A stretch of 62,864 nt of DNA from Bacillus xiamenensis (GCF_000300535.1 NZ_AMSH01000013.1:1-62864), one strand, 5' to 3'. Counted from the stretch's first letter, positions 7,755 to 16,579 are shown. The notes: a model not told the origin generated them from the letters alone. Program-made: numbers and translations.

Positions 7755-9140
7755 TTAAATGGAGACAGGCACAGTCGACATAGAGAAAAATTCCTCATAC
7801 AAGGCTTGAACGGCTTCTTTTTCTTGAGCCGCTTTGACGCCAAACATCATGCTCACCTCTGAAGAGCCTTGATTGATCATTTCAATATTCACTTTCGCTT
7901 TTGACAGTGCTTGAGCCGCTCTTGCTGTTGTACCAACATTATGACGCATCGCTTCTCCTACGACCATAATCAGGGAGAGATTGCGTTCTAAAACGACTTC
8001 ATCGGCTTCAAGCACGAGCTTCAAGCGGTCTAAAAGCTCTTGTTCAATATGCTGCTCCTCAAGCTGATCCTGTCTTAAGATAATGGTCATATCATCAATG
8101 CCTGAAGGAACGTGTTCATAAGTAAGTCCATATTCCTCTAACGTTTGCAGCACCTTACGTCCAAAACCGACTTCTCGGTTCATTAAATACTTGCTGATAT
8201 AAATGCTGCAAAATCCCTTGTCTGAGGCGATTCCCACAACAGGGCCATTCGTATGATCCCGTTGATTCACAATTTTCGTGCCTTTTGCAGATGGGTTATT
8301 GGTGTTTTTAATCTGAACAGGAATGCCTGCCCGAAAGGCTGGAATGAGTGCTTCATCATGAAATACAGAAAAACCCGCATAGGACAGTTCACGCATTTCA
8401 CGATACGTCAGCTCTGTAATTTCCTTTGGCTCATGAACGATCGTTGGATTGACAGCGTAGACGGCATCCACATCCGTAAAGTTTTCATACACATCTGCCT
8501 TCAGTCCGTTTGCCAAGATGGAACCAGTAATGTCTGATCCACTGCGGGAAAAAGTGACGATATCACCCGCTAGACTAAAACCGAAAAATCCAGGAAACAC
8601 AATGATGCCAGAGCGTTCTCTTAATTTGTACAAATGATCATACGATTCTGGAAGGACTTGCGCTTGACCAGGTTCATCGCTTACAAATAGACCGGCTTCT
8701 TTCGGATTCACATAGTGTGCTTCGACACCTTGATGCTGAAAATACGCTGCAATCAGCTTTGCGTTATTATCTTCACCGCTTGCTTTAATCGCATCAAGAT
8801 AACGTTCAGGATGAGCCGAATCAGCCTGTAATAAGGCGTCTACATCGCGGCGGATGGTATCAATAATATCATGACCTAACCCCAGCTCATCCGCAATCGA
8901 CGCATACCGCTCGATGACGGCTTCCTGTAAATCATGTGCTTCACCCAAACGTAAATATTGTTCACCACAGCTAATTAATAGATCGGTGACCTTCGTATCC
9001 GTTGAATGCCGTTTTCCTGGTGCGGAAACAACGACTGCTTTTCGAGCTGGATCTGCTGTGACAATGTCAAATACCTTTTGCAGCTGCTTGCCAGAAGCAA
9101 GAGAACTGCCACCAAATTTAACGACCTTCAATGCATACAT
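7755..9140 (-). CDS. yclM: Aspartokinase III
   Basis: Phosphorylates L-aspartate, the first step to threonine, methionine, lysine and diaminopimelate. The kinase core begins VVKFGGSSLASGKQL (residues 6-20) and includes FSRSGSDITGS near residue 200. The last 150 residues hold two ACT regulatory domains (GFCSIYISKYLMNREVGFG and LSLIMVVGEAMRHNVGTTARA). At 461 residues it matches B. subtilis YclM/ThrD, the isoform linked to threonine and separate from DapG and LysC. AGGAGATGT precedes the ATG. It is monocistronic with its own promoter and terminator. No T-box or lysine riboswitch is visible upstream. Confidence 0.93.
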   Translation of the reverse strand: MYALKVVKFGGSSLASGKQLQKVFDIVTADPARKAVVVSAPGKRHSTDTKVTDLLISCGEQYLRLGEAHDLQEAVIERYASIADELGLGHDIIDTIRRDVDALLQADSAHPERYLDAIKASGEDNNAKLIAAYFQHQGVEAHYVNPKEAGLFVSDEPGQAQVLPESYDHLYKLRERSGIIVFPGFFGFSLAGDIVTFSRSGSDITGSILANGLKADVYENFTDVDAVYAVNPTIVHEPKEITELTYREMRELSYAGFSVFHDEALIPAFRAGIPVQIKNTNNPSAKGTKIVNQRDHTNGPVVGIASDKGFCSIYISKYLMNREVGFGRKVLQTLEEYGLTYEHVPSGIDDMTIILRQDQLEEQHIEQELLDRLKLVLEADEVVLERNLSLIMVVGEAMRHNVGTTARAAQALSKAKVNIEMINQGSSEVSMMFGVKAAQEKEAVQALYEEFFSMSTVPVSI

Positions 9141-9180
9141 CTCCTATAGTAAAAATTTTCTCACAAATTGAATAGTTTCT

Positions 9181-9209
9181 ATTATCAACTCTTTTCTTTA
9201 AATTATCAA
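9181..9209 (-). promoter_or_regulatory. SigA promoter of yclM
   Basis: On the minus strand TTGATA (9209-9204), exactly 17 bp, then GATAAT (9186-9181), about 40 bases before the yclM start codon. Confidence 0.6.
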
Positions 9210-9270
9210 GGTTTTTCTTCTCTGTAAAAACAAATGTATTTTTGGAGAGGACGATTTAAGTGTATATATG

Positions 9271-9298
9271 AAAAAAAAGCCGGCGATATGCCGAGCTC
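9271..9298 (-). terminator. Terminator of the ycnC-ycnB operon
   Basis: On the minus strand AGCTCGGC-atat-CGCCGGCT is followed by eight T, just after the ycnB stop at 9306. Confidence 0.8.
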
Positions 9299-9305
9299 TT
9301 TGTCT

Positions 9306-10739
9306 TTATGAAGAAGAGGAGGAAGAAGATAGCTCCTGCTTCATCATTTTGTTTTCACGTTTTTCTTTTAAGAAGAACGAGAGGACAAGTCCAATGACCG
9401 CAATAGCACCAGACACGATAAATGATGTATTCATGCCATGCACGGCTGACTTCATTGGATCGGATAATGCTGCATTTGCAGCAGAGCTGCTCATAATGGA
9501 GACAAGCACAGCCGTCCCGATAGAGCCGCCCATTTGTCTCATCGTATTATTCATCGCTGTCCCGTGCGGAATCAGGTGCGGTGGTAAAGAGTTAATCCCG
9601 GCTGTTGTCAGCGGCATCATGATCATGCCAACCCCAATTAAGCGAAGCGTGTAGGCCACGGTAATGAGGGCAATTGATGAATCAAGGCTCAGCATCATAA
9701 ATGGCAGGGAAGTGACAGCTAATATCGTAAACCCACCTAGAGCCAGCCCTTTACCGCCGACTTTATCAAAAATTCGTCCGATAATCGGTGATAGGAATCC
9801 CATAAAGAGAGCCCCTGGCAATAAGATCAGCCCTGTATCAAGGGCAGATAACCCTCTGACATTCTGCGTATAGAGCGGCAGAATCGTCTCTGTTCCAATC
9901 AGTAAAGCAAAGACAAGCATACCGAGGAAAGTCGTTAAGCTGAAGATCGCAAACTTAAAGACGCCAAACTCAAGCATCGGTCTTTTCAAATTCGACTGAC
10001 GCAGGATAAAGAAGAACAAGCTCACAGCGCCGACAATGAGTGAAATCAGAACGGTCGCACTCGTCCAGCCATACGTTCCGACACTAGAAAATCCGTACAG
10101 CAGCCCGCCAAATCCGAAGGAAGACAGGATGACCGATAAGACATCGATACGAGTGTCTCTTTGCTGTGTGACATTTTTCATTAAGAAGAAAGCAAGAATG
10201 AGATCAAGGATACCGATTGGAAGAACAATATAGAATAAGAACTTCCAGCTAAAGGAATCGATAATCCAGCCGCCCAGTGTTGGTCCAAGCGCCGGTGCGA
10301 ATGAAATCACAAGTCCGACCATACCCATGGCCTGCCCGCGTTTTTCTTTTGGGAAAATGGTTAAAAAGATCGTTTGCATGAGCGGCAATAAAATCCCTGC
10401 ACCGGCTGCCTGCACAATACGTGCTGCAAGAAGCACCGGGAAGTTCGTGGCGAACGAAGCAAGGATTGTACCTGCTGTAAAAATGCTAAGCGCCGTTAAA
10501 ACTAAAGAACGGCTTGAAAATTTCTCAATTAAGAAAGCCGTAATGGGGATGAGAATCCCGTTTGTCAGCATAAAGGCTGTTGTGAGCCATTGACCTTTGC
10601 TGACATCAATATTGAATTCCTGCATGATATGCGGGATCGCTGGAATGAGCAGTGTTTGGTTAAGTATGGCGACGAATGCCCCAACGAGGAAAATCCCAAC
10701 AATCACAGGTCGATTATACGATGTTGTTGATTGGTTCAT
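9306..10739 (-). CDS. ycnB: DHA2-type MFS multidrug exporter YcnB
   Basis: A 477-residue integral membrane protein with about 14 transmembrane segments, the EmrB/LmrB type of the major facilitator superfamily. Recognisable are motif A-like LIEKFSSR, motif C APALGPTLGGWIID near residues 150-165, and motif B-like LAARIVQAAGAGI. Such pumps export hydrophobic drugs with proton antiport. The carboxy end carries a run of eight serines, a low-complexity tail. It is 16 bases downstream of the TetR-type gene ycnC in one operon, as in B. subtilis, so drug-induced derepression is likely. It resembles LmrB too; position decides the symbol. Confidence 0.85.
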   Translation of the reverse strand: MNQSTTSYNRPVIVGIFLVGAFVAILNQTLLIPAIPHIMQEFNIDVSKGQWLTTAFMLTNGILIPITAFLIEKFSSRSLVLTALSIFTAGTILASFATNFPVLLAARIVQAAGAGILLPLMQTIFLTIFPKEKRGQAMGMVGLVISFAPALGPTLGGWIIDSFSWKFLFYIVLPIGILDLILAFFLMKNVTQQRDTRIDVLSVILSSFGFGGLLYGFSSVGTYGWTSATVLISLIVGAVSLFFFILRQSNLKRPMLEFGVFKFAIFSLTTFLGMLVFALLIGTETILPLYTQNVRGLSALDTGLILLPGALFMGFLSPIIGRIFDKVGGKGLALGGFTILAVTSLPFMMLSLDSSIALITVAYTLRLIGVGMIMMPLTTAGINSLPPHLIPHGTAMNNTMRQMGGSIGTAVLVSIMSSSAANAALSDPMKSAVHGMNTSFIVSGAIAVIGLVLSFFLKEKRENKMMKQELSSSSSSS

Positions 10740-10755
10740 GTTATCCCTTCTTTAT

Positions 10756-11622
10756 CTATAAAATAATGCTTTTCAGCTGTGACACGCTATGTGATAAAAC
10801 GCTGTTTTTGCCTAAATAATCAAGCAATGAGCGGATTAAAAAGTTTCTCGGTTGGTCCTTTGACAGCTCTTGACTTAGCAGCTCAAACGCAGAGAGGAGA
10901 TCGTCCTTTTCTTCTCCGTTTGATAGTGTATGAAGCTCTTGTTTCATCTTTGTTAAGTACGAGATGATAAGCTTTTCTTCATCATATTCTTCCTGTGTGG
11001 AAAGCAAATAAGAGTCCATCAGCTGATCTGTTAATACAGGCTCAATGGAGCAAGGCTTTATTGATACACGGTCCATTACACCGATGATCATTTCGGCGGC
11101 ATTTTCTAATTGGATGTTCTTGTGCTCAATCGCCAACATCAAGATGAATTCTCTCATTAATCCGTTGAGGACAATCACAAGATCCCACACATAAGGCGCA
11201 ACAGATTCACCATATGTGCTTAAAATGATGTCTCTGTGCCGCTGCATGATAATGGAGCGTGTCTCACGTAAATGCTTAATGACGATGGGCGAATGTTGTG
11301 AAAAAGCTTCAAAGGACAGCATATTCAAAAATTTATGATTCTCTTTAAACTCTTCAAGCTCAAGCTTAATCTTTTTTGTGAATTTTTCCTTTTTGGACAG
11401 CGTCGTTTCGGAATGAATGATCTGAGAAATCTCTCTCATTTTGCGCTGATTGTATTTAATCAGTTCCAATAGAAGAGCTTCCTTTGAATCAAACAGTTTA
11501 TAAATAGACGCTTTTGATATTTTACAGGCATCAGCAATTGACTGCATGGAGACACTCATATAGCCTTTTTGAGAAAATAATTTCTTCGATACCCGCAAAA
11601 TCTCTTCTTGCTTTTCGTTCAT
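10756..11622 (-). CDS. ycnC: TetR-family repressor YcnC
   Basis: The amino-terminal helix-turn-helix is clear: KQEEILRVSKKLFSQKGYMSVSMQSIADACKIS then KASIYKLFDSKEALLLEL (residues 4-55). The remaining 230 residues are helical and would form the ligand and dimer part; at about 288 residues it is long for the family, like B. subtilis YcnC. The frame is open to 11655, but AAAGGA lies nine bases before the ATG at 11622 and only three before the ATG at 11628, so 11622 is preferred. It probably represses itself and ycnB through the two operator-like repeats just upstream. Confidence 0.85.
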   Translation of the reverse strand: MNEKQEEILRVSKKLFSQKGYMSVSMQSIADACKISKASIYKLFDSKEALLLELIKYNQRKMREISQIIHSETTLSKKEKFTKKIKLELEEFKENHKFLNMLSFEAFSQHSPIVIKHLRETRSIIMQRHRDIILSTYGESVAPYVWDLVIVLNGLMREFILMLAIEHKNIQLENAAEMIIGVMDRVSIKPCSIEPVLTDQLMDSYLLSTQEEYDEEKLIISYLTKMKQELHTLSNGEEKDDLLSAFELLSQELSKDQPRNFLIRSLLDYLGKNSVLSHSVSQLKSIIL

Positions 11623-11648
11623 CTTCATAAGTCCTTTCCGAATCGGCA

Positions 11649-11683
11649 AAACCATATGGTCACAATGGAAACCGAGTGGTCAC
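11649..11683. promoter_or_regulatory. Twin operator of YcnC
   Basis: Two 15-bp repeats, AAACCATATGGTCAC (11649-11663) and AAACCGAGTGGTCAC (11669-11683), are exactly 20 bp apart, two helix turns. Their cores (ACC-N3-GGT) are symmetric. They lie just upstream of ycnC, and the first touches its leader. Confidence 0.6.
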
Positions 11684-11730
11684 TTTTGCTATGATAACAA
11701 AACCAATGGCACATGACAAGAAAATGAACT

Positions 11731-11807
11731 TAAAAAAATACATGTCTCAATGACATGTATCCGATTGTTGACAAAGGGCTAAAATGAACTTTATTTTAGC
11801 CCTTTGT
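11731..11807. terminator. Two strong hairpins between ycnC and yczG
   Basis: ATACATGTC-tcaa-TGACATGTAT (11738-11760) has a T run on the minus strand. ACAAAGGGCTAAAA pairs perfectly with TTTTAGCCCTTTGT (11771-11807) around TGAACTTTA. Neither lies after an obvious gene; they may insulate the two divergent promoters or mark the end of a lost gene. Confidence 0.6.
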
Positions 11808-11834
11808 CTTCTTTGTCATAGGCGAGTAACGAGA

Positions 11835-11871
11835 TTGTATGTTAGAACAAAATACGATACATTTATCGTAT
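11835..11871 (+). promoter_or_regulatory. yczG promoter with palindromic operator over the start codon
   Basis: ATACGATA-catt-TATCGTAT (11852-11871) is a perfect dyad of the ArsR operator type whose last bases are the start codon of yczG. TTGTAT (11835-11840), a 17-bp spacer and TACATT (11858-11863) would start transcription close to 11870. A repressor on the dyad would cover both the -10 box and the start point. Confidence 0.55.
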
Positions 11872-12181
11872 GAATAATCCAAATCATCCAACCCAAGAAA
11901 ACATGAGACTCATTTCTGTACTGCAAGCATTGGCTGACCCTGTTCGGCTGGAAATTGTCCGCTGCTTAGCAGAAGCGGGTGAAAGGACTTGCGGTGCGTA
12001 TAAAATGAACATTGCAAAATCCACGCTTTCCCATCACTTCAAAGTGCTAAGAGAGGCAGGCATCGTGAAAGTGAGAATTGACGGGAAGCACCGTTACTAT
12101 TCTCTCAGAAAGGACAACATTGATACCGCTTTTCCAGGCCTCTTGTCATCCGTTTTAGCTGTAGGCCAAGAGCGGTGGTAA
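11870..12181 (+). CDS. yczG: ArsR-family repressor (YczG-like)
   Basis: 103 residues with the winged-helix core [57 protein letters not shown] (about 18-85). The recognition helix is [14 protein letters not shown]. No metal-site CxC of the arsenic type is present; only one Cys pair (C32, C39 region) is seen, so the inducer is unknown. No ribosome site precedes the ATG at 11870, which suggests a leaderless message; the alternative Met at 11903 also lacks a good site. No target gene follows in the same direction. The name rests on similarity and on the place before gabR. Confidence 0.75.
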   Translation: MNNPNHPTQENMRLISVLQALADPVRLEIVRCLAEAGERTCGAYKMNIAKSTLSHHFKVLREAGIVKVRIDGKHRYYSLRKDNIDTAFPGLLSSVLAVGQERW

Positions 12182-12203
12182 GAGAGTCTTGCATCAGCAA
12201 ATG

Positions 12204-12237
12204 AAAAATCCCAAGGTAACAACGCCTTGGGGATTTT
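12204..12237. terminator. Bidirectional terminator between yczG and the DUF4865 gene
   Basis: AAAAATCCCAAGG, loop TAACAACG, CCTTGGGGATTTTT between two convergent genes. Confidence 0.85.
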
Positions 12238-12260
12238 TGATCCGCCTCGTTCAAAACGAG

Positions 12261-12812
12261 TTATGCCAATGAATGATCTATAGACAAATGGACAATTTCA
12301 TATGTGTGGACCTTCTTGTCTATATTCTCTGGTAATGAGTCCAAAAAAGAATATTTTACGAGCTTCCATTTATCAGGGTTATATACGATGACTTCTCCCT
12401 TAGTGTCGTTAAAATGAGAAAAGAGATGAGAGATATCTAGGGTTTCAAGGCAATCGGTAGGATGAATCGTCACATATTCTTCAAGAACGTATTTGCTACA
12501 ATTAAAATCATGCGTGAAATGGACGGAATACGTGATACCAATATGGATTTGTTTCCAGCCAAAAGAACGTAAAATATGATCAAAAGACCCTTTAAACACA
12601 AAATCAGTCATGCCCTCAGCTTGTTTCCAAATATACAATGGGCAATAGCCATTGTGTAAACTCCTATGTTTGTCTTTTTCAGTGATCAAATAAGCCTTAA
12701 ATAATAAATCCTTATATCCATCTGTTTTCCATCCATTGTCCATCACTCTTCTTCTAATGATATTCATATCATAATCTGCAGGCAGATCAATATGATATTG
12801 CATGGCATGCAT
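12261..12812 (-). CDS. DUF4865 family protein
   Basis: A cytoplasmic protein of 183 residues of unknown function. The start MHAMQYHIDLPADYDMNIIRRRVMDNGWKTDG matches the conserved amino end of DUF4865 proteins, and LFKAYLITEK, YCPLYIWKQAEGM and DFVFKGSFDHILRSFGW continue the family pattern. The ATG at 12812 has AAAGGGAG seven bases upstream, so the six extra residues of the open frame are not used. It is divergent from a LysR-type regulator 96 bases away, the usual arrangement of an enzyme and its activator. In related genomes this family often sits beside LysR genes; a role in small-molecule turnover is only a guess. Confidence 0.75.
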   Translation of the reverse strand: MHAMQYHIDLPADYDMNIIRRRVMDNGWKTDGYKDLLFKAYLITEKDKHRSLHNGYCPLYIWKQAEGMTDFVFKGSFDHILRSFGWKQIHIGITYSVHFTHDFNCSKYVLEEYVTIHPTDCLETLDISHLFSHFNDTKGEVIVYNPDKWKLVKYSFLDSLPENIDKKVHTYEIVHLSIDHSLA

Positions 12813-12884
12813 CGAAACACTCCCTTTCAATAGCCATCATAAGCGACTTCAAATCTTCTGAATAATACATATTTGTGTTATTGT

Positions 12885-12901
12885 TATCACAAAAAGTGAT
12901 A
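12885..12901. promoter_or_regulatory. LysR-type binding site between divergent genes
   Basis: TATCAC-aaaaa-GTGATA is a perfect 17-bp dyad containing the ATC-N9-GAT form of LysR-type boxes. It lies just before the regulator start, where autorepression and activation of the divergent gene would meet. Confidence 0.6.
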
Positions 12902-12908
12902 GGTGATC

Positions 12909-13643
12909 ATGATGAATATAAATGATTTGATTATTTTTATAGAGGTGTATCAAAAAGAATCGATTAATCAAGCGGCTAAAGCTTTAGGGTATGCTCAATC
13001 CAATATATCTCAAAGAATCAAATCGCTTGAAACGTTATATGACTCAACATTTTTTATCAGGCATCATGATGGAATCAGTTCAACAGGACAGGGGGATTTA
13101 TTTTATCAATACGCTCAAAAAGTCATAAAAGAAACGAAGGCCATTCAACAAAAATTGACTTCAAAGAAAAAGAACATTTTATGCTCTGAAATTCTATTTA
13201 ACGTCTTATACGAGCAACATGTTCTAGAGGATATTCAATTCACTGATTTTATCATTGCCTCATCGAGTACGATCAACAAAAAGCTAACAGAGGATATTTA
13301 TGATCAAATCATTTCTTTTAATCAAATTGAAAAAGTGGAATATCAATTAAAAGAGGTCAAGAGCATAGCATTGAACTTATATGGAAAATCAAAAGATATA
13401 TACGATGATCATATTTCATTGGTCGTAAATCGTGATCAGCTTTGCCCATTAAGACATGAGGCCACGCGTATGCTAGGTGATCGTACTCTATTTGAGTTAG
13501 ATTCGTTTGAAGGAATGATCAAAATCGTTGAACAGGGAGATGGTATTGCGTTACTGCCAACCAACTTAAAAAGCCTTCAAACGCTCGTGAAATTGCTGGA
13601 GAAAAATATTCACATTAACTATTACGTTTATGAAAGAATATGA
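12909..13643 (+). CDS. LysR-family transcription regulator
   Basis: The first 60 residues are a LysR winged helix: NDLIIFIEVYQKESINQAAKALGYAQSNISQRIKSLE, then FIRHHDGISSTGQGDLFYQYA. The co-inducer part (about 90-244) is short: the whole protein has 244 residues against the usual 290-300, and most of the first effector subdomain is missing or strongly divergent. The end MIKIVEQGDGIALLPTNLK is the typical LysR fold. The frame is intact, so it may be a natural short form rather than a deletion. It probably controls the divergent DUF4865 gene. The start could be ATG 12909 or 12912, both behind AGGTG. Confidence 0.8.
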   Translation: MMNINDLIIFIEVYQKESINQAAKALGYAQSNISQRIKSLETLYDSTFFIRHHDGISSTGQGDLFYQYAQKVIKETKAIQQKLTSKKKNILCSEILFNVLYEQHVLEDIQFTDFIIASSSTINKKLTEDIYDQIISFNQIEKVEYQLKEVKSIALNLYGKSKDIYDDHISLVVNRDQLCPLRHEATRMLGDRTLFELDSFEGMIKIVEQGDGIALLPTNLKSLQTLVKLLEKNIHINYYVYERI

Positions 13644-13648
13644 TCGTA

Positions 13649-13684
13649 ACACTCCTTTATCGGTATACCCCATCAAAGGAGTGT
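13649..13684. terminator. Dyad between the LysR gene and gabR
   Basis: ACACTCCTTT (13649-13658) pairs perfectly with AAAGGAGTGT (13675-13684). No T run follows, so its strength as a terminator is doubtful, but it separates two convergent genes. Confidence 0.5.
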
Positions 13685-13708
13685 CAGGATTCATCTACAT
13701 AGGCTGTT

Positions 13709-15133
13709 TTATGTCCCATAAATCGACTCATACAGGCGTTTCACCGCAGGTTCAATATCCTCTGGCCGCATATGAGAGAAGCCGAGGACAAGCGGGACAA
13801 AGCCTTCTTGATGACCGGGTACATGCTCATCGAGAGTAAAACGGTCCATCCCGTACATTTGCAGCTTTCTTTCTTTGGCACGCTGTAAAATCTCATGCTG
13901 CGTTCGATCTGAGCGGAACTCTGCGATAAAATGTAGCCCTGCATTTTCCCCAATAATTTGTACGTTGTCACCAAAGACAGTGTCGAGCTCTCCGATGAGC
14001 TGCTTTCTTTTTTCTTCATATAATCCATTCATTCTCTTAATATGACGCTGATACGCTCCATCTTTTATAAAATGAAGAAGGGTGTATTGTGTAAAAAGGT
14101 TGGCCGTTTGAATGAAAAAGTGCTGCTCTTCCTTATAGCGTCTCAATAAATGCTGCGGCAGCACCATGTAGCTTAGCCGCAAACCGGGCAGCAATGATTT
14201 CGAAAAAGTCCCCATATAAATGACTTTGTCATATCGATCAAGACTTTGTAGCGCGGGTATGCTGTCTGTGCCATACTTAAATTCACTATCATAATCATCC
14301 TCAATGATATAACGGTCTTGCTGATCAGCCGCCCAGTTTAACAGCTGAATCCGCCTGGAAATCGGCATGATCACCCCTGTTGGGAACTGATGTGAAGGGG
14401 TAATGATTAAGACATTCGGCTGTTTTTGGTGAATATCGCTCATCCGCACACCTTTTTGATCAATGCCAATCGTTTCAATTCGGTGGTGATTGTTTTTGAG
14501 CATTTGATACAGTCTGCGGTAGCCGGGGTTTTCTAATCCATATATTTGATCGGCCGGAAGAATGCTTGATAACGAATGAATCAGTGATTGTGTACCTGCA
14601 CTTAAAATGAGCTGTTCAGGATAGCATTTGACCCCTCGCGCAAGTCCAATCAGCCGGGCAATCGTTTCCCGCAGCTCATAAACGCCTTGTGGATGCGGAA
14701 GCTCACCAAACGCTTCATGGTGGAGATGAATCGCCTTTTGTTCACTTTTCAGCCAGCTTTTAAATGGAAAATTGGCTGTATCAACAGAAATATGTGAAAA
14801 AGAATACCAGTCGTCTCGCGCAATAGGTTCTTCCTTTAAATCCGCTGGAAGGGAAGAGGGTTTCAACTGACCTGATTCATGAAACGTTTCTAGTGATTCC
14901 ACAAAAAAACCTTTCCGCTCAACCGAATATAAATATCCTTCGGCAAGCAGCTGCTGATATGCGCCATTCACCGAATTAACGCTGACTTTTAATGTATCGG
15001 CTAACTCTCGTTTAGAGGGTAATTGATCGTGAGGCTGAAGATTTCTATTTAAAATTTCATCTTTAATTTTTGTATAGATTTGATGATAAATATATCCGTT
15101 TTCTCCTGTTTGATCTAGTTGAATTGTCAGCAT
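13709..15133 (-). CDS. gabR: MocR-type regulator GabR
   Basis: Senses PLP and GABA and activates gabTD while repressing itself. Residues 11-78 form a GntR winged helix (YHQIYTKIKDEIL, DQLPSKRELADTLKVSVNSVNGAYQQLLAEGYL). A linker follows, and residues 110-474 have the type I aminotransferase fold. The PLP lysine is K312 in YMGTFSKSLLPGLRL, the same number as in B. subtilis GabR. TPSHQFPTGVIMP and EDDYDSEFKYG complete the cofactor pocket. It is divergent from gabT, with GabR boxes between them. 474 residues is the normal length. Confidence 0.93.
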   Translation of the reverse strand: MLTIQLDQTGENGYIYHQIYTKIKDEILNRNLQPHDQLPSKRELADTLKVSVNSVNGAYQQLLAEGYLYSVERKGFFVESLETFHESGQLKPSSLPADLKEEPIARDDWYSFSHISVDTANFPFKSWLKSEQKAIHLHHEAFGELPHPQGVYELRETIARLIGLARGVKCYPEQLILSAGTQSLIHSLSSILPADQIYGLENPGYRRLYQMLKNNHHRIETIGIDQKGVRMSDIHQKQPNVLIITPSHQFPTGVIMPISRRIQLLNWAADQQDRYIIEDDYDSEFKYGTDSIPALQSLDRYDKVIYMGTFSKSLLPGLRLSYMVLPQHLLRRYKEEQHFFIQTANLFTQYTLLHFIKDGAYQRHIKRMNGLYEEKRKQLIGELDTVFGDNVQIIGENAGLHFIAEFRSDRTQHEILQRAKERKLQMYGMDRFTLDEHVPGHQEGFVPLVLGFSHMRPEDIEPAVKRLYESIYGT

Positions 15134-15153
15134 GTCGTCATTTCATCCTCTCT

Positions 15154-15196
15154 GGTACCATCAAAAAAATGATATTGGTACTTTCTATCATACCAA
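15154..15196. promoter_or_regulatory. GabR binding region
   Basis: The gabR-gabT gap has three copies of the known GabR element ATACCA or its complement: GGTACCA (15154-15160), TTGGTA (15175-15180) and TACCAA (15191-15196). The last two form a dyad. The spacing suits one GabR dimer acting on both promoters. Confidence 0.65.
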
Positions 15197-15235
15197 AAAA
15201 TATTCAGAATAATAAAAAAGACATAAAGGGGATGG

Positions 15236-16558
15236 ATGACAATGAGTCAAACGACAACAAATCGCTTTTCAACAGAGGAATGGCAGGGAAAAAGAGATCA
15301 ATACGTCGCAAGGGGCGTAAGTAACGGCAACCGTCATCTTGCAGCAAAAGGGAAAGGCGCCGAGCTTTTCGATATCGACGGCAATCGTTTTATTGATTTT
15401 GCAGGCGCTATCGGTACGTTAAATGTAGGACACTCACATCCAAAGGTTGTGGAAGCCGTCAAGGCACAGGCAGACAGCCTGATTCACCCAGGATTTAACG
15501 TCATGATGTACGAATCCTATATCGAATTGGCAGAAAAACTATGCCACCTCACACCAGGCGACCACGACAAAAAAGCCATTTTCTTAAATTCAGGTGCAGA
15601 AGCGGTTGAAAACGCGGTGAAAATTGCCCGTAAATATACGAAAAGACAGGCTGTTGTCTCGTTTACAAGAGGCTTCCACGGCAGAACGAATATGACGATG
15701 AGCATGACAAGCAAGGTCAAGCCTTATAAATTTGGTTTCGGACCATTTGCATCAGAGGTGTATCAAGCACCGTATCCTTATTACTATCAAAAACCTGAAG
15801 GGTTAAGTGATGCAGCCTATGACGACTTCATCATTGATCAATTCAATCAATTCTTTATCGCAACGGTTGCACCAGAAACAGTCGCTTGTGTGGTGATGGA
15901 GCCAGTCCAAGGGGAGGGCGGATTCATTGTACCATCGAAGCGTTTTGTACAGCACGTCGCTTCATTCTGTCAGCAGCACGGGATCGTATTTGTCGCAGAT
16001 GAGATTCAAACAGGATTTGCGAGAACAGGAAAATACTTTGCAATTGAGCACTTTGATGTTGTGCCAGACTTAATCACTGTGTCAAAATCACTTGCAGCCG
16101 GCTTACCACTGAGCGGTGTCGTTGGCAGAAAAGAATTGCTTGATGCAGCGGACCCAGGGGAGCTAGGGGGAACGTATGCTGGAAGTCCGTTAGGCTGTGT
16201 GGCAGCATTAGCCGTTCTTGATATTATTGAAACAGAACAATTGAATCAACGATCTGAACACATTGGACAAGTCATTGAGGACAAAGCGAATGAGTGGAGA
16301 ACAAAGTACTCATTCATTGGGGAAGTCCGCCGGTTAGGGGCAATGGCAGCGATTGAAATGGTGGAAGATCAAACAACGCGTACACCAGATAAGAAAAGAG
16401 CCGCCGCGATTGCAGCCTATGCAAACAAGCACGGACTACTCTTATTAACGGCAGGGATTAATGGGAATATTATTCGCTTTTTAACGCCGCTTGTCATCAC
16501 AGATGAACTGCTGCATGAAGGACTAGGGATTATCGAGGACGCCTTCAACGCACGCTAA
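15236..16558 (+). CDS. gabT: 4-aminobutyrate aminotransferase
   Basis: Transfers the amino group of GABA to 2-oxoglutarate, giving succinate semialdehyde. It is a class III aminotransferase of 440 residues: FIDFAGAIGTLNVGHSHPK (52-70), LNSGAEAVENAVKIAR (117-132), the PLP-binding VADEIQTGFARTGK (253-266) and the lysine K284 in TVSKSLAAGLP. AAAGGGG at 15225-15231 serves either ATG 15236 or ATG 15242; the second gives MSQTT, as in B. subtilis, and better spacing. First gene of gabT-permease-gabD. Confidence 0.94.
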   Translation: MTMSQTTTNRFSTEEWQGKRDQYVARGVSNGNRHLAAKGKGAELFDIDGNRFIDFAGAIGTLNVGHSHPKVVEAVKAQADSLIHPGFNVMMYESYIELAEKLCHLTPGDHDKKAIFLNSGAEAVENAVKIARKYTKRQAVVSFTRGFHGRTNMTMSMTSKVKPYKFGFGPFASEVYQAPYPYYYQKPEGLSDAAYDDFIIDQFNQFFIATVAPETVACVVMEPVQGEGGFIVPSKRFVQHVASFCQQHGIVFVADEIQTGFARTGKYFAIEHFDVVPDLITVSKSLAAGLPLSGVVGRKELLDAADPGELGGTYAGSPLGCVAALAVLDIIETEQLNQRSEHIGQVIEDKANEWRTKYSFIGEVRRLGAMAAIEMVEDQTTRTPDKKRAAAIAAYANKHGLLLLTAGINGNIIRFLTPLVITDELLHEGLGIIEDAFNAR

Positions 16559-16579
16559 ACAACAAAGGGGGATGGTTGT

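Noticed and set aside
9141-9270. A lysine riboswitch or T-box before aspartokinase yclM
   Set aside because: The leader is only about 30-40 bases from a good promoter, and none of the conserved elements is present.
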